Shown here piece by piece: positions 57,113 to 64,000 of a DNA stretch of 64,000 nucleotides (positions are counted from its first letter, which is position 1; the number at the start of each line of letters is the position of its first letter). Source of the stretch: a virus; IMG/VR virus record IMGVR_UViG_3300032605_000012, positions 1-64,000 of that record; one strand, written 5' to 3'. The notes below the pieces were generated by a model. That model was not told the origin of the DNA. It searched no databases and worked only from the letters and a program-made list of their open reading frames with translations. The position numbers were made by a program, and so were the translations under genes.

Positions 57113-57118
57113 TATAAT
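57113..57118 (+). promoter_or_regulatory. Consensus -10 box before the terminase genes
   Basis: TATAAT lies 36 nt before the small terminase ATG. The -35 region at 17-bp spacing (TACAGT) is poor, so activation by a phage or host factor may be needed. One of the AAGCGATAC repeats overlaps the expected -35. Confidence 0.45.
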
Positions 57119-57153
57119 CACGTCTAATACATTAACTCAGACAGTAGGGAAGT

Positions 57154-57855
57154 ATGAATACTAAAACAATTAAACGTCTAAGCCGTAAACAAGTAAAAGA
57201 AGGATTAAACCAAATCCCATTAGATCAAATCCTTCACGTTCCCGGCGAACTAACCCAAAAACAAAAAGATTTTGCGAAGGGTGTCGCTCTCGGTTTAACC
57301 GGTGCAGATGCTTACCGAAACGCATATAACGCAACCGGAACACCTAAAACAATTGGAGATAATGCAAGTAAGCTTAAAGCTGATACACGAATCAGGGCGG
57401 AAATAGAAGCCTACTCGCTGGCGATAGAAGCGGAAAAACATCGTACACCTGCACAATTAAGGGCTCTCGTTATCCAATCATTAGTTCAAGTTGTCATAGA
57501 TCCAGAAGCTTCACACAGTGCAAAGATCAACGCAAGCAAAGTTCTAGGCACAGTAACTGAAGTCTCGGCATTCACCGAACGCAAGGAAGTAACGCATATT
57601 ACGAACAGCGCAGATGCTAGATCAAAAATTATGCAGGAGCTTAAAGATATGATAAAGAGCCAAGCAATAGACGTTGACGTTAAGGAAGTTGACCTACTGC
57701 TCGATGAATTATCCGGGACGACCAAGACACCCCCCACACCCCCTTTTGGCGTTCAGGAGTCCCTATCCGACCTACATACTATTCCAGACACCCTATCGTC
57801 ATCAGAAAGTTTGACCCCACCCCCTATAAAAAATTCTGACGACAAATCGGAGTGA
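57154..57855 (+). CDS. terS: Small terminase subunit
   Basis: The 233-residue protein has the TerS-type N-terminal part: LTQKQKDFAKGVALGLTGAD, then AYRNAYNATGTPKTIGDNAS and LKADTRIRAEIEAYSLAIEA (residues about 33-95). This is followed by a helical oligomerisation part and a Pro/Ser-rich tail. It recognises the packaging site. The large subunit does not follow directly; about 490 bp with a terminator, a regulator gene and a 44-bp repeat lie between. Confidence 0.82.
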   Translation: MNTKTIKRLSRKQVKEGLNQIPLDQILHVPGELTQKQKDFAKGVALGLTGADAYRNAYNATGTPKTIGDNASKLKADTRIRAEIEAYSLAIEAEKHRTPAQLRALVIQSLVQVVIDPEASHSAKINASKVLGTVTEVSAFTERKEVTHITNSADARSKIMQELKDMIKSQAIDVDVKEVDLLLDELSGTTKTPPTPPFGVQESLSDLHTIPDTLSSSESLTPPPIKNSDDKSE

Positions 57856-57859
57856 TTTT

Positions 57860-57970
57860 ATGGAAAACACCCCCTTATCGAAACGTAAAGTATTACATGG
57901 GGGGTATATTTTTAGAACTTTTAGGGGGGACAATTATAACGGTAATAATGGTCCCACCATAAAGTATTAA
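57860..57970 (+). CDS. Possible 36-residue ORF over the right 44-bp repeat
   Basis: ATG at 57860 has GGAG seven bases upstream. The chain ends GDNYNGNNGPTIKY, encoded by the repeat itself, and stops two bases before the next gene. The stretch also forms a terminator hairpin and a dyad, so it may not be translated. Support is the ribosome site only. Confidence 0.3.
   Translation: MENTPLSKRKVLHGGYIFRTFRGDNYNGNNGPTIKY
57869..57913 (+). terminator. Probable terminator after the small terminase gene
   Basis: ACCCCC (57869-57874) pairs with GGGGGT (57900-57905); the loop is long (25 bases) and ATATTTTT follows. It would reduce read-through into the regulator gene. Confidence 0.5.
57926..57969. 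repeat. 44-bp inverted repeat, right copy
   Basis: This is the exact reverse complement of 35524-35567. It ends two bases before the start codon of the LexA-like gene. The internal GGGAC/GTCCC and ATTAT/ATAAT dyad is as in the left copy. Confidence 0.9.
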
Positions 57971-57971
57971 T

Positions 57972-58292
57972 ATGAAGATAAAACGAGAAGATTTGAAAAC
58001 GAAGTTATTAATAAATCGCGAAATGGCGGTTAGAAAGAGGACAACTTTTGAAAAATGTTTGGAGGAAGATATGACGCCGGCGCAAAGGGAAGTGTTTATA
58101 GTTGTGGATGAGTGGTGGAAGAGGTTTGGATATAGTCCGTCTATAAGGGATATATGTGAGCAAAGGGGGGTAAAAAGTATAGGGAGTACGAGCCATATGG
58201 TTGATCGGCTTGTGGAGTTGGGTGTTTTAAAGAAAGTGAAAGGGAAGAGAAGTATTCGGCCTGTATATATAAATTTTAGGAATATTGAGTAA
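57972..58292 (+). CDS. LexA-type winged-helix regulator
   Basis: The 106-residue protein has the LexA DNA-binding pattern at residues about 34-95: MTPAQREVFIVVDEWWKRFG, YSPSIRDICEQRGVKSIGST, then HMVDRLVELGVLKKVKGKRS and IRPV. The C-terminal peptidase domain of LexA is absent, so this would not self-cleave. Its start is two bases after a dyad-bearing 44-bp repeat, a natural operator position for autoregulation. No ribosome site is obvious. A second repeat lies at the end of the virion genes. Confidence 0.78.
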   Translation: MKIKREDLKTKLLINREMAVRKRTTFEKCLEEDMTPAQREVFIVVDEWWKRFGYSPSIRDICEQRGVKSIGSTSHMVDRLVELGVLKKVKGKRSIRPVYINFRNIE

Positions 58293-58345
58293 TGTGGTTT
58301 ATATTGATTGTTTTGTTTATAGCTATAAGTGAGATTCTTTTTTGA
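58292..58345 (+). CDS. Possible 17-residue membrane microprotein
   Basis: ATG overlaps the previous stop (TAATG), and the chain MWFILIVLFIAISEILF is one hydrophobic helix. Its stop overlaps the TTG start of the large terminase. It may simply couple translation. Too short for certainty. Confidence 0.3.
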   Translation: MWFILIVLFIAISEILF

Positions 58346-59832
58346 GTGATATAGCTGAATTGATTGCAAAACTGCCGATAAACGAGCAGGAGAAGTTATT
58401 TCATGATTTCCAGGTCTATAAGGACGCGATGGACCGGGAGAAGGCGCAGGAAAATTTCATACATTATGTAAAGATGATGTGGCCGGGGTTTATTCCGGGA
58501 AGGCATCATGCTTTAGTGGCTAGAAAATTTGAAGAGATAGCTAGTGGGAAGATAAAGCGGTTGATTATTAATATGGCGCCGCGTCATACGAAGTCGGAAT
58601 TTGCGTCTTTTTTGCTGCCGAGCTGGTTTTTGGGTAGATATCCTGGGAAAAAGATTATTCAGACGTCTAATACGGCGGATTTAGCGGTTGGATTTGGTAG
58701 AAAAGTGAGGAATTTGGTAGGTTCTGAGGCTTATGCGAAGGTATTTCCTGGCGTTGCGCTAAGACAAGATAGTAAAGCGGCGGGTAGATGGGCTACTAAC
58801 CATGACGGGGAGTACTTTGCTATTGGTGTTGGGGGTACTGTAACGGGTAAGGGCGCGGATTTGCTTATTATTGATGATCCGCATAGTGAGCAAGAAGCTG
58901 CTATGGCTGCTGGAAATCCGGAGGTTTATCAGAAAGTGTATGAGTGGTATACGTCTGGACCGAGACAGCGTTTACAGCCGGGCGGGTCGATTGTTATAGT
59001 GATGACCAGGTGGGGTGAGGCGGATTTAACGGGTCGAGTACTTAAAGATTCGTTAATGAGGGAAAAGGGAGAGCAGTGGGAGCTGATAGAGTTGCCCGCT
59101 ATTATGCCTACTGGTAAGCCGCTTTGGCCTGAGTTCTGGAGTATCGAAGAATTAGAGGCTTTAAAAGAGGAGTTACCGCCGGCTAAATGGAATGCGCAGT
59201 ATCAACAAAGTCCGACTGGTGAGGAAGGCGCTTTAGTTAAGAGGGAGTGGTGGAAAAGATGGAGCGATGATAGGCCGCCGAGATGTGAGTTTATATTACA
59301 GAGCTGGGATACGGCGTTTACTAAGAGTGAGAGAAGTGACTTCTCGGCTTGTACGACTTGGGGGATATTTTATAAGGATGAGAATATAGAAGATCCTCAT
59401 ATTATTTTATTGGATGCTTTTCAGCAGAGGATGGAGTTCCCTGAGTTAAAAGAAAAAGCATTAGCTATGTATAAAGAGTACAGCCCGGACTGTTGTTTGA
59501 TCGAGGCTAAGGCGGCGGGTAGTCCATTGATATTTGAATTGCGTAGAATGGGGGTTCCGGTAGAAGATTTTACGCCGAGCCGTGGTAATGATAAATTTGT
59601 TCGTATGAATAGCGTGACTGATCTCTTTAGGTCTGGTAAAGTATGGGCTCCAGAGACTCGGTGGGCGGATGAAGTTATTGAGCAGATGGCTTCATTTCCA
59701 AATGCTGCGCACGATGACTTGGTTGACTCCAGCACCCAGGCATTGATTCGTTTTAGAAAAGGTGGGTTTATTAGTTTAGACTCTGACGAAAAAGATGAGT
59801 ATCGTCCGAGACGCAGGGCCAATTATTATTAA
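58342..59832 (+). CDS. terL: Large terminase subunit
   Basis: The 496-residue packaging motor has a Walker A-like APRHTKSE (residues 79-86), Walker B LLIIDDP (174-180), the MTRWGE coupling motif (221-226) and an RNase H-type nuclease with LQSWDTAF (Asp323), IEAKAAGSPLIFEL and NAAHDDLVDSSTQAL. The start is TTG at 58342 with GTGAG upstream; no ATG is available before residue 30. It translocates DNA into the head and cuts concatemers. Confidence 0.9.
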   Translation: MSDIAELIAKLPINEQEKLFHDFQVYKDAMDREKAQENFIHYVKMMWPGFIPGRHHALVARKFEEIASGKIKRLIINMAPRHTKSEFASFLLPSWFLGRYPGKKIIQTSNTADLAVGFGRKVRNLVGSEAYAKVFPGVALRQDSKAAGRWATNHDGEYFAIGVGGTVTGKGADLLIIDDPHSEQEAAMAAGNPEVYQKVYEWYTSGPRQRLQPGGSIVIVMTRWGEADLTGRVLKDSLMREKGEQWELIELPAIMPTGKPLWPEFWSIEELEALKEELPPAKWNAQYQQSPTGEEGALVKREWWKRWSDDRPPRCEFILQSWDTAFTKSERSDFSACTTWGIFYKDENIEDPHIILLDAFQQRMEFPELKEKALAMYKEYSPDCCLIEAKAAGSPLIFELRRMGVPVEDFTPSRGNDKFVRMNSVTDLFRSGKVWAPETRWADEVIEQMASFPNAAHDDLVDSSTQALIRFRKGGFISLDSDEKDEYRPRRRANYY

Positions 59833-59840
59833 GGGAAATT

Positions 59841-60530
59841 ATGAAACGCAGATTTTTTTTAGGCGCAACAGCTTTAGGTGGTACAGCATTGGCTGCTACA
59901 GATATTAAAAAATTTAATATCTTAGAGCATGACGATAAATACAATCCAAACTGGATTCCCTCTACTGCGCTTGAGCTTGATAAAAAATTATCTGAAATGT
60001 TTTATTGTGTGGATGGTGAGCCCAGGTCATTTATGGAATTAAAGCGCGAAGATGCTGAAAAATTCATGACCCCCAATGCGTTTAATCATATAAACAAAAT
60101 TGGCGATCATGATATATATAGATTTACTTATACAACTTTTGCTTATGCTGTAGAAAACGATGACGTTGTTAAAGCTGAAGCTCAGTTAGCCGAGCGTTTT
60201 TATAATGAATTTTATGAATTGCAAAATGCCACTAATGATAAAAAAATGTTGTTATGGAGGACAAGGCCTCAATTTTCATCAGAAAGACTCATAGAGTGGG
60301 GCGATACATATCTAACTAGAGAAGAATCAGAAGACAAGAAAAATGATTATTTTGATATTCCAGATAATGTAGCTTATGATTTTTATACCGCCGAATATAA
60401 ATATATAAATAGAAAATATACATTAAATAAAATCAGAATGAGATTAAATATGCCGGAGGTAGACTTTGACTCCAATATTTCTTTAACGGCAAAAAAAGAA
60501 GGCCACGCTCCAATTATTATTAAGGTTTAA
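59841..60530 (+). CDS. Unknown protein with Tat-like signal between terminase and portal
   Basis: This 229-residue protein starts MKRRFFLGATALGGTALAAT, a twin-arginine-like signal (KRRFFLG) with an Ala-rich end. The mature chain is A/T-rich in coding sequence, acidic and Tyr/Phe/Asn-rich (FYTAEYKYINRKYTLNKIRM) with no known domain. Position inside the packaging gene order and its base composition suggest a late insertion (moron). Export through the Tat pathway is possible but not shown. Confidence 0.5.
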   Translation: MKRRFFLGATALGGTALAATDIKKFNILEHDDKYNPNWIPSTALELDKKLSEMFYCVDGEPRSFMELKREDAEKFMTPNAFNHINKIGDHDIYRFTYTTFAYAVENDDVVKAEAQLAERFYNEFYELQNATNDKKMLLWRTRPQFSSERLIEWGDTYLTREESEDKKNDYFDIPDNVAYDFYTAEYKYINRKYTLNKIRMRLNMPEVDFDSNISLTAKKEGHAPIIIKV

Positions 60531-60531
60531 T

Positions 60532-63078
60532 ATGTCAATAGATAAGTCATTAGCACAAGCACCCCAAGGTATTGAAGCTTTAGCGGAGCAGATGCCAGAG
60601 ATAGAAATAGAAATTCAATTGCCAGGAGAAGAAGATGAGGATCAGCCAGATCCAGGTCCACCAGGCGGATTTTATGAAAACTTAGCAGATCTAATTGATG
60701 AATCAGAATTAAAAATTATTGCTGATGAACTAATAGAAGATATTAGTAATGACATAGATGCCAGGAAAGATTGGCTGCAAACTTATGTAGACGGCCTAGA
60801 ATTATTGGGCTTAAAGATTGAAGAAAGATCAGAGCCCTGGGAAGGCGCATGTGGTGTATATCACCCATTATTAGCTGAAGCTTTGGTTAAGTTCCAAGCC
60901 GAAACAATGATGAGTATTTTTCCTGCGACTGGTCCTGTTAAGACTCACGTTATAGGAAAAGAAACGCCAGAGAAAAAAGACTCTGCCGAGCGCGTTCAAG
61001 ATGACATGAATCTTGAGTTGACGGAAAAGATGCCTGAGTATCGCCCTGAGACAGAAAGAATGTTGTGGGGCTTGGGTCTAGCTGGAAATGCTTTTAAGAA
61101 AGTATACGAAGATCCAACACTTGGAAGACAAGTATCTTTATATGTACCTGCTGAAGATGTAGTTGTACCTTACGGCGCATCTAGCTTAGAAAATGCAGAG
61201 CGTGTTACACATGTAATGCGCAAGACAGAAAATGAAATTAGAAAACTCCAAGATGCTGGGGTATATCGAGATATAGATATAGGCGATCCAGTCAATGTAT
61301 TGGATGAAGTAGAAAAGAAAATCGCAGAAAAGCTTGGCTTTAGAGCTACGTCTGATGATAGATATAAGATCTTTGAAGTCAGTGTAAATCTTAATTTAAA
61401 AGGATTTGAGCATACTGATGAACACGGAAACCATACAGAAATTGGTTTGCCTTATATAGTTACTATTGAGAAAGGTACTCAGAATGTATTGGCTATTCGC
61501 CGTAACTGGAAAGAAAACGATAGCTTATATTTAAAGCGCCAGCACTTTGTACATTATGGATATATTCCTGGATTTGGTTTCTATTGTTTTGGTTTGATCC
61601 ATTTAATTGGAGCATATGCAAAATCAGGAACTTCTATTATTCGCCAATTGGTTGATGCTGGATCACTGTCTAATTTACAAGGCGGATTTAAGACCAGAGG
61701 TTTACGCGTTAAGGGTGACGATACACCAATTGCACCGGGCGAGTTCAGAGATGTGGACGTACCTAGTGGATCTATTAAAGACAACATCGTACCGTTGCCA
61801 TATAAAGAGCCAAGCCAAACTCTTCTGGCGTTGCTCAATCAGATCGTTGAAGAAGGACGTAGATTTGCTAATACAGCAGATCTTCAGGTCAGCGATATGT
61901 CTGCGGCAGCCCCAGTTGGTACAACATTAGCTATATTAGAGCGCACACTTAAGGTAATGTCTGCGGTTCAAGCTCGTATTCACTACTCTTTAAAGCAAGA
62001 ATTGAGGCTTTTAAAGGAAATTATTGCTGCAAATGCGCCTGAAGATTACGATTATGAGCCCGAAGTCGGCGGAAAAAGGGCTAAAAAGTCTGATTATGAG
62101 AGCGTAGATGTGATCCCAGTGAGTGATCCAAATGCCTCAACAATGGCTCAAAAGATCGTTCAATACCAGGCGGTTATGCAATTAGCGCAGCAACAGCCTC
62201 AATTATTCAATATGCCGTTCTTATATAGGCAAATGTTAGAAGTTTTGAGCATTAAAAATGCGGCAAAGCTGATACCTTTACCTGAAGATATGCGCCCAAT
62301 GGATCCAATCACAGAGAACCAAAACGTTCTTATGATGAAGCCGGTCAAAGCGTTTGCATATCAGGATCATACATCTCACATTACTGTTCATATGGCGGCT
62401 ATGCAAGATCCAAAGATCATGCAGTTGCTACAGAATAACCCAATGGCTCAGCAATTAGAGGCCGCTATGATGGCTCACGTTAATGAGCACTTAGGATTCC
62501 AGTACAGAATAGAGATTGAGAAACAACTTGGTATGACATTGCCGCCGCAGACAGATGCGTCCGGTGAAGATATACCAATTGACCCACAAGTTGAGGCAAG
62601 ACTTGCGCCGATACTTGCACAAGCAGCTACTAGGTTGCTTCAGTCTAACCAAGCTCAAGTTGCACAGCAGCAAGCGCAGCAACAACAGCAAGATCCATTG
62701 GTTCAAATGCAACAGCAAGAGATTGCTATTAAGCAAGCCGAGCAACAACGCAAGGCTCAAAAAGATCAAGCTGATATTGCTTTAAAACAGTCTCAGCAAG
62801 AGATTGAAAAGGCAAGAATTGCGGCGCAAACAGCTACGCAAATGAAGCAGATAGATGTGAACGCACTTAAAGCTACTGCTGAAATGAAGATGGAGAAACA
62901 ACTCCGATCAGCAGATATCAGAAAAGATGCTGTTAAAACATTGGCTCAACATGAGCATGAAAAAGATCAAAGCCGCGAAGGCTTGATAGCCCAGACTTTA
63001 CACAAAAGAATGGAGCACGATTCAAAGATACAACAAGCTCAAATGAATCAACAAACACCACAACAGGGAGGTGAATAA
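60532..63078 (+). CDS. Portal protein
   Basis: The 848-residue protein is a large podovirus portal. The core has YENLADLIDESELKIIADEL, SEPWEGACGVYHPLLAEALV, KFQAETMMSIFPATGPVKTH, ETERMLWGLGLAGNAFKKVY and the DMSAAAPVGTTLAILERTLK helix. The last 220 residues form a Gln/Ala-rich coiled coil that may build a barrel inside the head, as in P22. It forms the 12-mer vertex for packaging. Its start is two bases after the previous stop. Confidence 0.87.
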   Translation: MSIDKSLAQAPQGIEALAEQMPEIEIEIQLPGEEDEDQPDPGPPGGFYENLADLIDESELKIIADELIEDISNDIDARKDWLQTYVDGLELLGLKIEERSEPWEGACGVYHPLLAEALVKFQAETMMSIFPATGPVKTHVIGKETPEKKDSAERVQDDMNLELTEKMPEYRPETERMLWGLGLAGNAFKKVYEDPTLGRQVSLYVPAEDVVVPYGASSLENAERVTHVMRKTENEIRKLQDAGVYRDIDIGDPVNVLDEVEKKIAEKLGFRATSDDRYKIFEVSVNLNLKGFEHTDEHGNHTEIGLPYIVTIEKGTQNVLAIRRNWKENDSLYLKRQHFVHYGYIPGFGFYCFGLIHLIGAYAKSGTSIIRQLVDAGSLSNLQGGFKTRGLRVKGDDTPIAPGEFRDVDVPSGSIKDNIVPLPYKEPSQTLLALLNQIVEEGRRFANTADLQVSDMSAAAPVGTTLAILERTLKVMSAVQARIHYSLKQELRLLKEIIAANAPEDYDYEPEVGGKRAKKSDYESVDVIPVSDPNASTMAQKIVQYQAVMQLAQQQPQLFNMPFLYRQMLEVLSIKNAAKLIPLPEDMRPMDPITENQNVLMMKPVKAFAYQDHTSHITVHMAAMQDPKIMQLLQNNPMAQQLEAAMMAHVNEHLGFQYRIEIEKQLGMTLPPQTDASGEDIPIDPQVEARLAPILAQAATRLLQSNQAQVAQQQAQQQQQDPLVQMQQQEIAIKQAEQQRKAQKDQADIALKQSQQEIEKARIAAQTATQMKQIDVNALKATAEMKMEKQLRSADIRKDAVKTLAQHEHEKDQSREGLIAQTLHKRMEHDSKIQQAQMNQQTPQQGGE

Positions 63079-63272
63079 TGGACCAGAATTTAGACTTTCT
63101 TTTAAGGGAGTACAAAGACCGTATTGACATGCTTGAACAAGCATTGGCCAGGGGTAATGCGACTTCTTATGAAGAATATAAATACATATGCGGCCAGTTG
63201 CGAGGTCTTGAAGCTGCATGTGGAATCATCATAGACCTTAAACAAAAAGTGGAGCATTTGGACGATGAGTGA
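63078..63272 (+). CDS. Small conserved protein after the portal
   Basis: This 64-residue helical protein reads LLREYKDRIDMLEQALARGN and YKYICGQLRGLEAACGIIID. I recognise it from head gene clusters of environmental podoviruses. The function is unknown. It overlaps the portal stop (TAATG) and the next start. Confidence 0.6.
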   Translation: MDQNLDFLLREYKDRIDMLEQALARGNATSYEEYKYICGQLRGLEAACGIIIDLKQKVEHLDDE

Positions 63273-63666
63273 CATAAACCTAAATTTGGCAGTTGATCTT
63301 GATGCCATTCTTCATAAAAACGCAGAAGAAAAGGCAACACAGCTACCAAAGCCCTCTGGATATCGCATACTCTGCGCCATACCAGAAGTGGAAAAGGAGT
63401 TTGAAAGTGGTATAGCTAAGGCAGACACTACAGTTCATTACGAAGAGTTACTGACAACAGTACTATTTGTAGTTTCTTTAGGGCCTGACTGTTACCAAGA
63501 CAAAGCTAGATTCCCATCTGGCCCGTGGTGTAAAGAGGGTGACTTTATACTTGTGCGCCCCAACGCAGGTAGCAGATTAGTTATTCATGGTAGAGAGATG
63601 AGGATGATCAACGACGACTCTGTTGAGGGTGTAGTTGAAGATCCAAGAGGAATTAGACGTAAATAA
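63265..63666 (+). CDS. GroES-like co-chaperonin
   Basis: The 133-residue protein contains PKPSGYRILCAIPEVEKEFE, a mobile-loop-like SGIAKADTTVHYEELLTTVL segment and FILVRPNAGSRLVIHGREMR, the order of a Cpn10 fold. Phage GroES-like proteins (as T4 gp31) adapt GroEL for capsid folding. Position between portal and scaffold fits that role. It has a longer N-terminus than bacterial GroES. Confidence 0.62.
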   Translation: MSDINLNLAVDLDAILHKNAEEKATQLPKPSGYRILCAIPEVEKEFESGIAKADTTVHYEELLTTVLFVVSLGPDCYQDKARFPSGPWCKEGDFILVRPNAGSRLVIHGREMRMINDDSVEGVVEDPRGIRRK

Positions 63667-63677
63667 AGGAGCCGGAC

Positions 63678-64000
63678 ATGGCAACATTTGAATCAGCAAG
63701 CGGGTTCCCAGAACCAGAAGATTTGGTTGAAAAAGAACCAGAAGATCAGTTAGAAATTGAGATTGAAGACGATACGCCAGAGGAAGATAGGAATAGAAAA
63801 CCTGCCGATCCTGAGCGCGTTAAACAGCTTCAAGTCGAAGTTGATGACTTAGACAAATACAGCAAAGACGCTAAAGATAAGCTAATCCAGATGAAGAGAG
63901 TTTGGAATGACGAGCGTAGACGCGCAGAATCAGCAGAACGCGAACGTCAAGCAGCTATAGATGCAGCGCAGAAATTACACGAAGAGAATAAGCGCATCAA
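63678..64000 (+). CDS. Scaffolding protein, 5' part (runs off the window)
   Basis: The first 107 residues are acidic (LEIEIEDDTPEED) then a long charged helix (KQLQVEVDDLDKYSKDAKDK), typical of phage scaffold proteins. GGAG precedes the ATG. The reading stays open to the window end. On a circular map it would lead into the capsid gene at position 30. Confidence 0.65.
   Translation, partial: MATFESASGFPEPEDLVEKEPEDQLEIEIEDDTPEEDRNRKPADPERVKQLQVEVDDLDKYSKDAKDKLIQMKRVWNDERRRAESAERERQAAIDAAQKLHEENKRI

Noticed and set aside
35524-57969. Transposon ends or a proven invertible segment
   Set aside because: The repeats flank 22 kb of ordinary phage genes, there is no transposase or invertase in the window, and no target duplication is visible. 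Inversion remains a hypothesis only.
57893-58369. 158-residue reading on the - strand
   Set aside because: It lies opposite the LexA-like gene and the terminase start, is rich in Tyr/Ser/Leu typical of antisense shadows, and has no ribosome site.

Overview
The window is almost a complete genome of a tailed, short-tailed (podovirus-type) bacteriophage. It starts in the major capsid gene and ends inside the scaffold gene that should precede it, so the 64 kb is probably a circular or circularly permuted map cut at the head genes. The terminase, portal, adaptor and P22 gp10-like nozzle set, the long run of fibre genes and the very large ejection proteins fit the P22/SU10-like podovirus plan. An Rz/Rz1 spanin pair, lipoboxes and a GH19 endolysin point to a Gram-negative host. 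I see no integrase, tRNA, DNA polymerase or RNA polymerase, so this looks like a virulent phage that relies on host polymerases. The host itself cannot be read from the sequence.

Layout. 0-35.5 kb (+ strand) is the virion and lysis block: capsid and decoration-like proteins, a run of very small basic proteins, two adaptor proteins, fibres and their small partners (10.7-18.4 kb), the lysis cassette (18.4-20.9 kb), the tail nozzle (20.9 kb) and the ejection proteins, including a lytic transglycosylase and a 2125-residue protein with an HExxH motif (23.7-35.5 kb). 35.6-42.6 kb (- strand) is a recombination operon: PD-(D/E)XK exonuclease, SPFH/prohibitin-like membrane protein, ERF annealing protein, a small protein with an SSB-type C-terminal tip, and many tiny proteins. 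42.7-52.1 kb (+ strand) carries a VRR-NUC nuclease, about 1.4 kb of non-coding structured RNA, small proteins, a ParB-like protein, an SF2 helicase and a TOPRIM protein. 52.1-56.9 kb (- strand) is an operon of very small overlapping genes with two hammerhead ribozymes between cistrons. 57.1-64 kb (+ strand) is terminase, portal and scaffold.

The most interesting features are RNA- and DNA-level rather than protein-level. (1) Two complete type I hammerhead ribozymes on the - strand at 55996-56046 and 56388-56437 sit right after stop codons and would leave 26-27 nt leaders on the next genes. (2) The 43.1-44.4 kb region has homologous hairpin modules whose stems change in a compensatory way while the loops stay identical, a three-copy stem-closed array, and a near-consensus promoter driving a pseudoknotted RNA. 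(3) A perfect 44-bp inverted repeat at 35524-35567 and 57926-57969, itself an imperfect dyad, bounds the whole early region and lies beside a LexA-type winged-helix gene. (4) Two structural/lysis genes appear to start at AUC or AUU codons.

Five to six free-standing homing-type endonucleases (HNH, endonuclease VII, GIY-YIG, HNH-AP2) are scattered between virion and recombination genes. One is flanked by a 17-bp near-perfect copy of the end of the gene it follows. Everything is read by eye. Family names rest on motif recognition, not on database searches.
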